Of a DNA stretch of 32,097 bases, positions 8,446 to 15,923 are shown one piece after another; positions within the stretch are counted from its first letter, which is position 1, and each line of letters begins with the position of its first letter. This stretch comes from Burkholderiaceae bacterium (GTDB lineage Bacteria > Pseudomonadota > Gammaproteobacteria > Burkholderiales > Burkholderiaceae_E), in the NCBI GenBank assembly GCA_023383035.1, contig JAHDYE010000007.1, forward strand, positions 1-32,097, written 5' to 3'. Below the pieces are notes generated by a model, which saw only the letters and a list, made by a program, of their open reading frames with translations, ran no database searches and had not been told where the DNA came from. The translations under genes were made by a program, and so were the position numbers.

Positions 8446-8946
8446 TCAGGGCTCGATGCGCTCGATCCGTACCTGGTAGGGCCCGGGTCGCGCCAGGATG
8501 GACAGACCCTCGTCGACCTTGCCCAGCGGCAGCAGGTTTCGCGAATACGAGCGAGGCTTGATGAAGATCGCCAGGTTGCCCCAGGGTGCGTAGTGCGTCA
8601 GTTCACCGGCCACGGGCGCCATGCCCTCGGGCGCGCCTTGGGTGGACAATTTGCGCGGCAGGTCGGAAACGCGCTCGATGACGTCGTAGTCCCTGAGCGT
8701 CAACGACAGCGGCAGCAGCGTCGCGAAGTCTCTCGCGGTGGCGTTGTCGTACAGCGTGGCAGAGGCGACCTGCTCACCGACGATCAGGCGAATCTTCATC
8801 GGGGACTCCCTGGCGCGCGCGGACGGCGCGCCGGACGACGGTTGGGCGCAAGCGCTTGCGGCCACGAACGAGGCGACGATCAGGGCCAGCGTCTCGCGTC
8901 GCCTCTGGCGCAGGGACATGGGGGCGGGCTTATCCATGCCCCGCAT
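8446..8946 (-). CDS. Cyclophilin-like fold protein, probably exported
   Basis: The C-terminal ~115 residues from MKIRLIVGEQ match the cyclophilin-like family: ATLYDNATARDFATLLP, YDVIERVSDLPRKLS and HYAPWGNLAIF. The preceding ~48 residues form a signal-like segment (RRRETLALIVASFVAASAC), with a Cys that could be lipidated although the lipobox is weak. Starts at 8946, 8937, 8919 or, for a cytoplasmic form, 8799 are possible; AGGGAG precedes the last. The gene is divergent from the LysR regulator and is the first minus-strand gene next to it. Function unknown; such proteins commonly travel with LysR-controlled oxidoreductase clusters. Confidence 0.75.
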   Translation of the reverse strand: MRGMDKPAPMSLRQRRRETLALIVASFVAASACAQPSSGAPSARARESPMKIRLIVGEQVASATLYDNATARDFATLLPLSLTLRDYDVIERVSDLPRKLSTQGAPEGMAPVAGELTHYAPWGNLAIFIKPRSYSRNLLPLGKVDEGLSILARPGPYQVRIERIEP

Positions 8947-8965
8947 GATCGCTTCAGCGGCTCCG

Positions 8966-9002
8966 ATTGACTAGCTAATGGATACTTAAAAGATATATAA
9001 GT
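8966..9002. promoter_or_regulatory. Candidate LysR-type operator between divergent genes
   Basis: The 73-base gap between the divergent cyclophilin-like and LysR genes is strikingly AT-rich. It holds two partial palindromes: ATTGACTAGCTAAT at 8966-8979 (ATTNNCTAGNNAAT) and ACTTA-N9-TAAGT at 8984-9002. Both resemble T-N11-A type sites bound by LysR regulators. Their position fits repression of the regulator itself and activation of the minus-strand cluster. Inferred only. Confidence 0.5.
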
Positions 9003-9019
9003 GCTACTAATCGGTATTC

Positions 9020-10000
9020 ATGGAAGACTGCGTCGTGGCCAGACGCAACCTCAACGATCTTCTGTCCTTCGTCACCGTAGCGCGCGAAGGCAGCTTCACG
9101 CGCGCGGCCGCGCTGCTGGGGGTGACGCAATCGGCGCTGAGCCAGGCGATCAGCGGCCTGGAGACGCAGCTTCAGATCCGGTTGCTGACCCGCACCACGC
9201 GCAGCGTTTCGCCTACCGCGGCCGGAGAGCGCCTGCTGAACGCGATCGGCAACCGCTTCGACGAGATCGAGGCAGAACTGGACGAGCTGTCGAAACTGCG
9301 CGGCAAGCCCGCGGGAACGGTGCGCATCACCTGCGGCGATCACATCCTGCGAACCACGCTGTTGCCCAAGCTCACGCCCCTGCTGCTCGAACATCCCGAC
9401 ATCCACGTCGAGTTCGACGTGAACTACGGCTTTCGCGACATCGTGGCCGATCGCTTCGACGCGGGCGTGCGCCTCGGCGACACCATTGAAAAGGACATGA
9501 TCGCCGTGCGCATCGGGCCGCAATTGCGCATGGCCGCGGTCGCCTCGCCCGCCTACTTCGCCTCCCGTCCGCTTCCCAGGAAGCCGCGCGACCTGCTCGG
9601 CCACAACTGCATCAACCAGCGGATGCAGACCGCCGGCGGGCTCTATGTCTGGGACTTCCAGCGTCGGGGCCGGCAGTTGAACGTGCGCGTGGATGGGCAG
9701 CTCGTCTTCAACACTTCCCCCAACATGGTGGACGCCGCGCTGGCGGGGCTGGGCATCGCATTCCTGCCCGAAGAGGAGTTCGCGCCGCACATCGACGAGG
9801 GTCGTCTGGTGCGGGTGCTGGAAGACTGGTGCGCGCCGTTCGCGGGGTACTACCTGTATTACCCCAGCCGGCGGCAACCCTCCACGGCTTTCTCGCTGGT
9901 GGTCGATGCGCTGCGCTACAGCGAGCCCGCTCCCGGACCGGGCAGGCTGGGCGGCGCTCCCGGGAAGGCCCTCTCACGAAAGAAGACATCCGCGAAGTGA
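9020..10000 (+). CDS. LysR-family transcriptional regulator
   Basis: A typical LysR protein with an N-terminal winged helix-turn-helix (FTRAAALLGVTQSALSQAISGLE, LLTRTTRSVSPTAAGERLL) and a periplasmic-binding-protein-like effector domain (VRITCGDHILRTTLLP, DAGVRLGDTIEKDMI, VDAALAGLGIAFLPE). It belongs to the branch that often controls oxidoreductase and transport genes. ATG 9020 has no ribosome site. GTG 9035 has GGAAG 8 bases upstream and gives the usual MARRNLNDLLSFV start, so the true protein may be five residues shorter. It is divergent from the exported protein and the oxidoreductase cluster and probably regulates them. The effector is unknown. Confidence 0.92.
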   Translation: MEDCVVARRNLNDLLSFVTVAREGSFTRAAALLGVTQSALSQAISGLETQLQIRLLTRTTRSVSPTAAGERLLNAIGNRFDEIEAELDELSKLRGKPAGTVRITCGDHILRTTLLPKLTPLLLEHPDIHVEFDVNYGFRDIVADRFDAGVRLGDTIEKDMIAVRIGPQLRMAAVASPAYFASRPLPRKPRDLLGHNCINQRMQTAGGLYVWDFQRRGRQLNVRVDGQLVFNTSPNMVDAALAGLGIAFLPEEEFAPHIDEGRLVRVLEDWCAPFAGYYLYYPSRRQPSTAFSLVVDALRYSEPAPGPGRLGGAPGKALSRKKTSAK

Positions 10001-10178
10001 TTCGGCAGCGGCTTCATCAACTGATCAACTGGATCAGGCTCAGTGAGACGTCTTGAAGGTGCTCGGGAAGAATCGGTCCAGGATCTTCCGCGCTTCCCAC
10101 AGGCTGCGCGGCGTTCGGTGTGGTGAGGTCCTCGAAGGTTGGAGCTTGGGGCTCGGGCCTTCGAAGGGTCCTGCGTCG

Positions 10179-11645
10179 CTATTCGCGAACGAAACGCAGC
10201 TGCTGTCCGCCCTGGTGCAGCGTGAAGCCTGGCGGCATGTCATCCCGGCCGTCGAACTCGATCTCCAAGACGGTGACGCGGGCGAAGAAGCGACGCGGCC
10301 CGGCGCCGGCCAGGCGGTAGAGCTCGAATTCCCCTTGGCCGGAAGCCTGCGCGAACAATCGATCGTCTGCGGCACGCACCGTCACCTTGAACTGCGGCGA
10401 GAGCGCGTAGACGCCGGCCAACAGGGCAAGCTCCGAAGGCGCCGCCGGCACCGCGCGCTGCTTCTCATGCGCTTGTTGCGCGCGCGGATCCGGAGCCGGC
10501 ACGCTGTCGTCCAGCAGGTGCAGCGCAAGCCGATTGACGGGCACCGCCGCATCGGCCAGCACGATGGACGCGCGCCCTCGCTTCGGATCGAGCCACAGCG
10601 AACTGGAGAAGCCGAAGGTGGCGCCGTCGTGATTGAAGACGGTACGTCCGTTGAGCGGCGCCAGCATCCACGCCAGGCCCATCGGGTTCATTGGCGTGGC
10701 GCCGTCGCCATGGCGCCGCAGGCAGAGCGCGAAGGCTTCGCGCAGCGGGTGCTTCACGAGGCCGAGTGCGGCCTGTGCATAGCGCGCCAGGCTGCGCCCG
10801 TTTGCGACGATCGCTCCGGCGCCCGCTGTGGCGTCGGTGAAATGCCACGGCGGCACGGACCGGCCCCGCGCATCGTGACCCGATGCGAGCGAAGGCCGAC
10901 CGACCATCGCGACCCGCACCTCCTGCATCGCGAGCGGCTCGATGACGCGTCGTCTCAGCAGTTCGGCGTAGTCCAGACCCGCTTGCAGGGCGAGCGCCTT
11001 CCCCAGCAGGCCGAAGCCGACGTTGGAGTACTCGAACAGCTCGTCGCGCGTGCGCGTCGGTTGCCAGTTCTCGAGAAAGCGCGCCAGATCCTCCCAGCGG
11101 TAGTCCGCATACGGATCGGCCGGGTTGGCGGGCGCCATGTTGGCCGCCAGACGCGGCAGCCCGCTGCGGTGGGTGGCGAGGTCGCGCCAGCGCAGTGGCT
11201 GCCCCGCGCGATCGCGCAGCAGCAGGCCCGCGGGGAGCACGGCTTCGACCGGATCGTCGAGGCGGCAAGCGCCGCGCACCACCGCGTCGGCCAGCAGCAG
11301 CGCGGTGAAGGTCTTGGTGATCGAGCCGATCTCGAACAGGGTGCTCTCGTCGACCGCCGGCGCATCCGGACGCGAGGCAGCGACGTGGTGGACCTGCGCC
11401 CCGCGCACGTCCACTGCCAGCAGGCTGCTTCCCTGCGAAGTGAGGTGGTCCCGCAGAAGCACGACAACGGGATCGGCGCGATCGCGAGCCGCCGTCGAGG
11501 CTTGCGCGGGACGCGGCCCGATGCCGACACACCAGGCGCCCGCAAGGCCACCTGCAAGTGTCCTGTTGAAGCTGCGACGGGCCGAAGCGAGGCGGCGGTC
11601 CGGCGCTGGCAACGATGATCGGGCCGCGGGAGTCAGGTTCGGCAT
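10179..11645 (-). CDS. Serine hydrolase of the beta-lactamase (class C/penicillin-binding) family
   Basis: 488 residues from ATG 11645. The serine active site is complete: SITK at about 108-111, YSN at 206-208 and HDG at 339-341. The N-terminus has a basic, RR-containing leader (SARRSFNRTLAGGLAGA) ending near PAQA, so it is probably exported, perhaps by Tat. After the catalytic domain, a ~100-residue C-terminal region resembles the small beta domain found in esterase or peptidase-type members. It could be an esterase, a D-aminopeptidase or a beta-lactamase-like protein; resistance cannot be inferred. An in-frame TTG at 11690 is open but unlikely. About 180 bases without a gene separate its end from the LysR gene. 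Confidence 0.85.
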   Translation of the reverse strand: MPNLTPAARSSLPAPDRRLASARRSFNRTLAGGLAGAWCVGIGPRPAQASTAARDRADPVVVLLRDHLTSQGSSLLAVDVRGAQVHHVAASRPDAPAVDESTLFEIGSITKTFTALLLADAVVRGACRLDDPVEAVLPAGLLLRDRAGQPLRWRDLATHRSGLPRLAANMAPANPADPYADYRWEDLARFLENWQPTRTRDELFEYSNVGFGLLGKALALQAGLDYAELLRRRVIEPLAMQEVRVAMVGRPSLASGHDARGRSVPPWHFTDATAGAGAIVANGRSLARYAQAALGLVKHPLREAFALCLRRHGDGATPMNPMGLAWMLAPLNGRTVFNHDGATFGFSSSLWLDPKRGRASIVLADAAVPVNRLALHLLDDSVPAPDPRAQQAHEKQRAVPAAPSELALLAGVYALSPQFKVTVRAADDRLFAQASGQGEFELYRLAGAGPRRFFARVTVLEIEFDGRDDMPPGFTLHQGGQQLRFVRE

Positions 11646-11790
11646 CCAACGTTGGACTGGACTCAAACTGGAACAGCTTATCGTAGGCAACGAAGGTGGC
11701 GACGAGCATCTCGCCGCAGGCCCTGGGCCCGATAGCTTCAGTCAGCACAGCCTTTACGGCCTTGACTTCACGCCGACGTGAATGTGTTGT

Positions 11791-11961
11791 TCATGATGAC
11801 TTTTCCGGTGAGCCGCCCGCAGGCAAAGGGGGCCGACGCTTCAGCCGGCGGAAATCCCAGCTGCATTGACGGCAGCGGAACCACCTCAGCGTGCCCATCG
11901 GGCCTAGCAGATGGCCTTCGCCCGAGCACATCGGGCAGGCGGGGGCGTGCGATGCGGTCAT
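11791..11961 (-). CDS. Small zinc-ribbon protein
   Basis: A 56-residue protein starting ATG 11961 with GGGAG 6 bases upstream. It has two CxxC pairs, CPMCSGEG and CRQCSWDF, spaced as in a zinc ribbon, and a basic tail (RRLKRRPP). It lies 12 bases after the preceding gene and ends a three-gene minus-strand operon. Unidentified; nucleic-acid or protein binding is an inference from the fold. The coding frame and ribosome site make it convincing despite its size. Confidence 0.65.
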   Translation of the reverse strand: MTASHAPACPMCSGEGHLLGPMGTLRWFRCRQCSWDFRRLKRRPPLPAGGSPEKSS

Positions 11962-11973
11962 GCGAGTCTCCCG

Positions 11974-12225
11974 CTACGCCGCCCCGGGCGGGGCGGTTCT
12001 GTCTACCACGCCGGCGTCCGCACCGAACGTACCCAGGAAGCGGCGGCGGCAGATGTGCCGAGCCGACTCGCGAGTCTGCTCGTCGACCGGTTCGCCATAG
12101 GTCTTCGCATAGGCCGTCAACAGCTCGTCGAGCATGGACTCGGTGCGCAGATCGGCGCAGGCGTCCAGCCGTTCGATCGCGACCCTGGCCCACAGCGGCA
12201 AGTACTGGTATGGGGTGGGACCCAT
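11974..12225 (-). CDS. Conserved small protein of integrative elements, function unknown
   Basis: 83 residues from ATG 12225, one base after the stop of the upstream gene (TGA-C-ATG). The frame is open to 12342, but the upstream part is a shadow of the preceding gene. The product begins MGPTPYQYLPLWARVAIERL and is mostly helical (LLTAYAKTYGEPVDEQTRES). I do not recognise a domain. It is the middle gene of the operon ending in the zinc-ribbon protein. Confidence 0.6.
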   Translation of the reverse strand: MGPTPYQYLPLWARVAIERLDACADLRTESMLDELLTAYAKTYGEPVDEQTRESARHICRRRFLGTFGADAGVVDRTAPPGAA

Positions 12226-12226
12226 G

Positions 12227-12508
12227 TCAGCGGTCCCGCGTGGGATCGGGATCATCCGCCGGCTGCGCCCCGAAGCGAGCCAGGAGCTGGTCGATCTGCG
12301 GGATGCCGAAGTCCCGGGGCTCGAAGCGGTGGCCGTTGGCACTCAGGCCCACGGTCGTGACGCTGCGCAAGGCCTCGATCTTGAGCTCGCGCAGCCTGTA
12401 CAGCCCCTCGTACACGAGCTGGGCGTTGCTGTCGCCGAGCAAGGCCTCGAGATCGATGGCGTCTCGGCCCGGTGCGCCTTGCGCGCCGGTCGGGTCAAAT
12501 GATTGCAT
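12227..12508 (-). CDS. Conserved small protein of integrative elements, function unknown
   Basis: 93 residues starting ATG 12508, with GGAG six bases upstream. The sequence contains a helical segment (LVYEGLYRLRELKIEALRSV) and a conserved-looking FGIPQIDQLLARFG. No known domain is recognised. It is the first gene of a minus-strand operon with the 83-residue protein and the zinc ribbon; one base separates it from the former. Plasmid- or ICE-type housekeeping is an inference from context. Confidence 0.6.
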   Translation of the reverse strand: MQSFDPTGAQGAPGRDAIDLEALLGDSNAQLVYEGLYRLRELKIEALRSVTTVGLSANGHRFEPRDFGIPQIDQLLARFGAQPADDPDPTRDR

Positions 12509-12929
12509 GATGTTCTCCAGGAGAGGGGAACACCAACTTCCCCGGGAAGCGGCGTTCCCAAGGGGAATCGACGAGCGCTGGCTGCGCTCAGGTCAGGGCA
12601 GGTAACGTCTGCGGCGCCCGTTCAGAACCGGGAAGGGCTTCCTCGATGGAAGCATCGGGAAGCTCCATTGTGGGCAAAGGTCCCGGCCGGCCGCGGCGGG
12701 CCACGCACGTGCTTGCGCAATCGCCCCATCCGGCGGAGCGTTTTGCCGTGGCGACGAATCGAACTGGACGGCGTGGCGCGCGCAGTGAGGTCTCATAGAC
12801 GCATTGCGCCGAGATCGGCAGGCCGGCGAAATCGCCAGCGGCGCTGGCGGCGCAGCCCGTCTCGATGCCTCTCCGGCTTGATGTCTGGAACAAGATAGAT
12901 ATCCTGTTGATATCCATCGGGAGGCTCTC
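12509..12929. other. Intergenic region between divergent operons
   Basis: About 420 bases without a convincing gene; the open frames here have neither ribosome sites nor family features. It must hold the promoters of the minus-strand operon and of the antitoxin-like gene. The right end is AT-richer and contains the GATATC operator-like repeat. Nothing else stands out. Confidence 0.5.
12898..12914. promoter_or_regulatory. Operator-like GATATC repeat
   Basis: GATATC-CTGTT-GATATC is a pair of self-complementary hexamers 11 bases apart, i.e. one DNA turn. It ends 15 bases before the ATG of the antitoxin-like gene, with GGGAGG between. The position suits autoregulation by a toxin-antitoxin regulator. 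Confidence 0.5.
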
Positions 12930-13217
12930 ATGCCGGCCCGCAACACCGCCAACCAGATCGCCTTCCGCTACTGCTCGGTCGACAGCGCCATCGGCGTGAC
13001 GCGGGAGACCGCCAAGCGCTTGGCCGCGCACCTGGGCGTCGACGAGATGCAGGCGATCCACCGTGCGCTGCGCGAACTGGCCGTGCGGGTGCTGCCGCAG
13101 CAAGAAGCCGACGACGGGCCGCTGACGGCGGCGCAGGTGCGCCAGATCAGAAAACGGGCGGTGCAGGGCGCCAAGCGATCCGTGCGTTCCAGCCTGCTCG
13201 ACGTGAAGACCGCATGA
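12930..13217 (+). CDS. Antitoxin-like small protein
   Basis: 95 residues from ATG 12930 with GGGAGG 7 bases before it. The sequence begins MPARNTANQIAFRYCSVDSA and continues with TRETAKRLAAHLGVDEMQAIHRALREL, a helical pattern like ribbon-helix-helix or antitoxin DNA-binding domains, then a charged tail (RQIRKRAVQGAKRS). It overlaps the start of the broken PemK-like gene (ATG 13214). That arrangement, with small regulator first and overlapping toxin second behind a palindromic operator, is typical of type II toxin-antitoxin modules. Assignment is by context and size; no family was searched. Confidence 0.6.
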   Translation: MPARNTANQIAFRYCSVDSAIGVTRETAKRLAAHLGVDEMQAIHRALRELAVRVLPQQEADDGPLTAAQVRQIRKRAVQGAKRSVRSSLLDVKTA

Positions 13218-13608
13218 TCGTGCGGTGGTGGGCTGAACCCGTCGCCGGCGAGATCGTCTGGTGCCACTTTCCCGACGACCGTCCATCCGCGCCCGAAGCC
13301 TTGCGCTGGTCCTGGTCGTGTTCGACGATGACGCGCCGCAGTTCACCGTGCGAGTGGTTTATGGCACCAGCCAGCGAACCACGAGACTGCACCGCGGCGA
13401 GTTCTCGATCCTGCGCGAGCGCAACCCGGCGGCCGACGCGGCGGCGGGTCTGGGCTACGACATCAGATCGACCTCAAGCAGGCGTTGGACCTGCCATACA
13501 GCCTCGGTGCCACCCGCAGCGCCCCATAGTCAGACGCCCAAGCTCGGCGTGCTGCATCCGTTCCTGGTGCGCGCCGTGCAGGCCGCGTTCCACGCCGCCG
13601 CCGAGTAA
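13214..13608 (+). pseudogene. PemK/MazF-like toxin remnant with several frameshifts
   Basis: The beginning MIVRWWAEPVAGEIVWCHFP has the MazF/PemK start (GxIVW.xFP). The continuation SLALVLVVFDDDAPQFTVRV followed by YGTSQRTTRL lies in another frame, DLKQALDLPYS in a third, and TPKLGVLHPFLVRAVQAAF back in the second, ending at 13608. Breaks fall near 13275-13300, 13465 and 13500-13515. Reassembled, it would give one ~125-residue protein. With three breaks a working product is unlikely. The toxin assignment is an inference from the GEIVW...ALVLVVF...YGTSQ pattern and the upstream antitoxin-like gene. Confidence 0.65.
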
Positions 13609-13706
13609 GCCGGGCCACCGCAAGGCGCGATCGCTTCGCGCCCGCGGCGCTCGCCAGCGCTCGGGGCAGCCCCGGGGATGACCCCGGGGCGCGATGTCCG
13701 CCGTGC

Positions 13707-14081
13707 TTAGAGCGCGGCGTCCTTGAGCTTCTTCAGGGATCGAACCTTGATCTTGACCGTGGCCGGTTTGGCGGCGAAGACCTGCTCCTCTTTGGTGAAC
13801 GGATTGATGCCCTTGCGCCGAGGCTTGGCTGGCACCTTCTGCACGCCGATCTTGAGCAGTCCGGGCAGCGTGAACTCGCCCGCTCCCTTCTTGTGCACCG
13901 CGCCGAGGATGGCCGATTCGAGCGCGGCGAGCACGGCCCTCACCGACTTGGGTTCGACGCCAGCCTGTTGCGCCAGATGCGTAGTCAGCGTGGACCTGTT
14001 GAAGGTGTCCTTGATCGGCCTGAGCGCCGGAGCGGTCTTGGCGGCCGGGGAGGATTTGGCGGTTTTCCTTGCTGTTGCCAT
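13707..14081 (-). CDS. HU-family DNA-binding protein
   Basis: 124 residues. After an Ala/Lys-rich tail of ~20 residues comes an HU/IHF fold: FNRSTLTTHLAQQAGVEPK, LESAILGAVHKKGAGEFTLPG and then KPRRKGINPFTKEEQ, the DNA-wrapping arm with its RKGxNP motif. It bends and compacts DNA and, on mobile elements, can help recombination or partition complexes form. GGAAAG lies 8 bases before ATG 14081. It is divergent from the XRE regulator and shares its 264-base upstream region. The basic N-terminal extension is longer than in chromosomal HU. Confidence 0.9.
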   Translation of the reverse strand: MATARKTAKSSPAAKTAPALRPIKDTFNRSTLTTHLAQQAGVEPKSVRAVLAALESAILGAVHKKGAGEFTLPGLLKIGVQKVPAKPRRKGINPFTKEEQVFAAKPATVKIKVRSLKKLKDAAL

Positions 14082-14313
14082 ATGCTGTGCTTTCCGAATG
14101 TGCTGTTGGAAGAGAAGAGGGCATGCCCCCGCGCATTGCGCGCCGCAGATTTATCACGTTCGCGATCTTTTCGCAGAGCACAGCTGTAAGCGGGGGCCAG
14201 GCTCCATCGTGCAATACCCTTGTGGGCCGGTCCTTTCGCGGCTTTTCTCGCCGCTGCGCTCGAGGGCGCGCGCGCACTACCAGGCGAGCGCTTCGAGATG
14301 CGGCAACGCTAAT

Positions 14314-14324
14314 ATGACAGTCAT
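14314..14324. promoter_or_regulatory. Palindromic operator-like site before the XRE regulator
   Basis: ATGACAGTCAT is a perfect palindrome (ATGAC-A-GTCAT) 21 bases before the start of the XRE regulator at 14346. Such sites are commonly the self-operator of XRE antitoxins. The start of the downstream toxin remnant, ATGACAGTC at 14834, repeats nine of its bases, probably by chance. Confidence 0.4.
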
Positions 14325-14345
14325 TTCCGAGTTGGTTGCTGCGCC

Positions 14346-14837
14346 ATGAACCTGGTTGAAATCGGCCGTTGCGTGCGCGCCCGGCATGCCGAGCTAGGCC
14401 TGTCCCAGGCGTGGCTGGCGCACCTGAGCGGCATGTCGCTCCAGAAGCTGGTCGGCCTCGAGAACGGCACCTTGAGCGACCTGGGCGTCAACCGCTTGAG
14501 CCAGGTGATGGCCGTGCTGGGGCTGGACGGTCCCGCGCCGGACACGGTCGTGCGGCGCAGGAAACGGGGCTTGTGGATGGCGGCGAAGAACGCCAGCGTC
14601 AGCTATACGCAGGAGTTGGCGCCCGAGGCGCTCGGTCGCGCGCTGGCCAGCGGCGACGTGCCGCCGCCGTTTGCGCCGCATCTGACTCATCTGCTCGATG
14701 AAGCGCCAGTGCCCATCGTCGTGATGGCCGTTGAGGAGGCAGCCTCGCGCGCGCATTTGCCGCCGCGGCAGGTCTGGCGCAACGTGGCGAAGCTGGCCAA
14801 GTCGCTGTCCGTGCACCGGCGGGCGCTGTGGGTATGA
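14346..14837 (+). CDS. XRE-family helix-turn-helix regulator (antitoxin-like)
   Basis: 163 residues with an N-terminal Cro/C1-type helix-turn-helix (LGLSQAWLAHLSGMSLQKLVGLENG). A second ~90-residue domain (YTQELAPEALGRALASGDV...) may contact a partner. Its stop overlaps the start of an AbiEii-like toxin remnant (ATGA at 14834-14837). XRE regulators that precede AbiEii/nucleotidyltransferase toxins act as antitoxin and autorepressor, so this is most likely the surviving half of such a module. It is divergent from HU. Confidence 0.8.
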   Translation: MNLVEIGRCVRARHAELGLSQAWLAHLSGMSLQKLVGLENGTLSDLGVNRLSQVMAVLGLDGPAPDTVVRRRKRGLWMAAKNASVSYTQELAPEALGRALASGDVPPPFAPHLTHLLDEAPVPIVVMAVEEAASRAHLPPRQVWRNVAKLAKSLSVHRRALWV

Positions 14838-14997
14838 CAGTCCGGGCGCTGCCCGGTGGTGCCTGGGAGACGCTGTTTCCACTGGCGCTGACGTTGATCG
14901 ACGAGATCAGCCGCTACGGTGGGGTTGCGGTGCAGTTCTGGCCCTGGGCGGCGCAACGGTGCTGATGTTTCGATACCGCCAACCGCATGGCCGGTAG
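14834..14997 (+). pseudogene. AbiEii/AbiGii-like nucleotidyltransferase toxin, N-terminal remnant
   Basis: ATG 14834 gives MTVRALPGGAWETLFPLALT and DEISRYGGVAVQFW. After a frame break near 14940 the sequence continues with LALGGATVLMFRYR. The joined pattern, GGVA..FW.LGG.TVLMFRYR, is the start of AbiEii/AbiGii toxins, where the GG...T segment opens the nucleotidyltransferase site. The next conserved step (SKDVDIF with the metal-binding Asp pair) and the whole remainder are missing; the frame ends at 14997. About 50 of the usual ~250 residues remain. Non-functional. Confidence 0.75.
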
Positions 14998-15013
14998 GCT
15001 GGAGGGAGAAGAC

Positions 15014-15307
15014 ATGGTCAAGGAACAGGCGGTCGAGCAGCTCGTGCAGCAGGTCAGGGACTACGCCGACGGGCGGGCAAAGGACGTCGCCCGTAACGCG
15101 GAGACGCCACGGCTGGCCGCGCTGCTGCTGCAGAAGTATGGGCGAGGCGTCATCGACGCGGTGGCGACGATCTACGGCAGCCCGCGCGCGGCCGACGCCA
15201 TCGGCCGCGCCCTGGACGAGGAGACAGTCAGGATCGATCCAGACTGGCGCGAGCACGACCGCGAGCGCTGGGCGGGGCGTCCGGCCGACGTGGTGGCCAA
15301 AGGCTGA
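15014..15307 (+). CDS. Small helical protein, function unknown
   Basis: 97 residues from ATG 15014 with GGAGGG about 8 bases upstream. It has helical, charged segments (MVKEQAVEQLVQQVRDYADG, LLLQKYGRGVIDAVATIYG). I do not recognise a family. It lies just after the AbiEii remnant, and its present 5' end may have been brought there by the same deletion. It is the last gene before a 616-base gap. Confidence 0.55.
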   Translation: MVKEQAVEQLVQQVRDYADGRAKDVARNAETPRLAALLLQKYGRGVIDAVATIYGSPRAADAIGRALDEETVRIDPDWREHDRERWAGRPADVVAKG

Positions 15308-15923
15308 ATCGGTTTCGCGGCCGGCACGCCGCACTGCCGCAGGATGGTGCAGGGACAGGTCCTGGGGGCGCGCGGCGCCGTGGCGTGGGCGCCTGCCGTG
15401 CGCCGGGAGATCGGTGCGTTGACCGACGCCGCCGCGGCGGTCAGGTGCGCCCGACACACAACGGCGGATCACCACGGGGAGAGCCTGGGGTCTTGCGTAC
15501 TGGCCATGCGCAGGCAATGGACCGCGTTGTGCTTGAGCTTGCGGCTTCGATCGTCGGCGTGTTGCGCGTACCTTGATCGGTCGGTTCCTGGCCGCAGGGA
15601 CTGAGTGCCCCTGGGGCTTCGCGCGGGCGGGAAGCCTGAGCACGATGGGTCCGGCGCGACCTTGAAGGCTCCATCCCCCTGACCCCAGAAGTGGCGTATC
15701 GCGTGCGAGGACCGAAGGCAGGGGTTGACGGGCCGGGCGACGTGACTGTCCGCTCGCGCAAGGAAGCAGTGCGTGCCGGGCAGGTGCCGGCGCCGGAAGC
15801 CTGCGCGGCGGCGATCGGCTCGCCGGCCTGAGCGATTTCGTTGGCTGGCGCGGCGCGCCGCCACGCCCTTGAACGCCAAGCCCTCGACGGGAGCATGAAG
15901 GCACCGAACAGCAGGAGCCTTTC
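15308..15923. other. Long intergenic region before the PRTRC operon
   Basis: 616 bases with no convincing gene. Small open frames on both strands lack ribosome sites and family signals. It holds a 12-base palindrome (CCGCCGCGGCGG near 15430) and GGGTTGACGGG at 15722-15732, which recurs exactly at 28167-28177. The promoter of the operon must lie here, and a ParB-binding site is plausible, but neither is proven. Confidence 0.45.

Noticed and set aside
8975-9877. 300-residue open frame on the minus strand
   Set aside because: Antisense to the LysR gene, whose domains are clear.
10001-10178. Possible remnant of a gene between the LysR gene and the hydrolase
   Set aside because: Frames such as LWEARKILDRFFP look protein-like, but nothing supports a start or family.
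10053-11618. 521-residue open frame on the plus strand
   Set aside because: Antisense to the serine hydrolase with complete active-site motifs; the hydrolase is the real gene.
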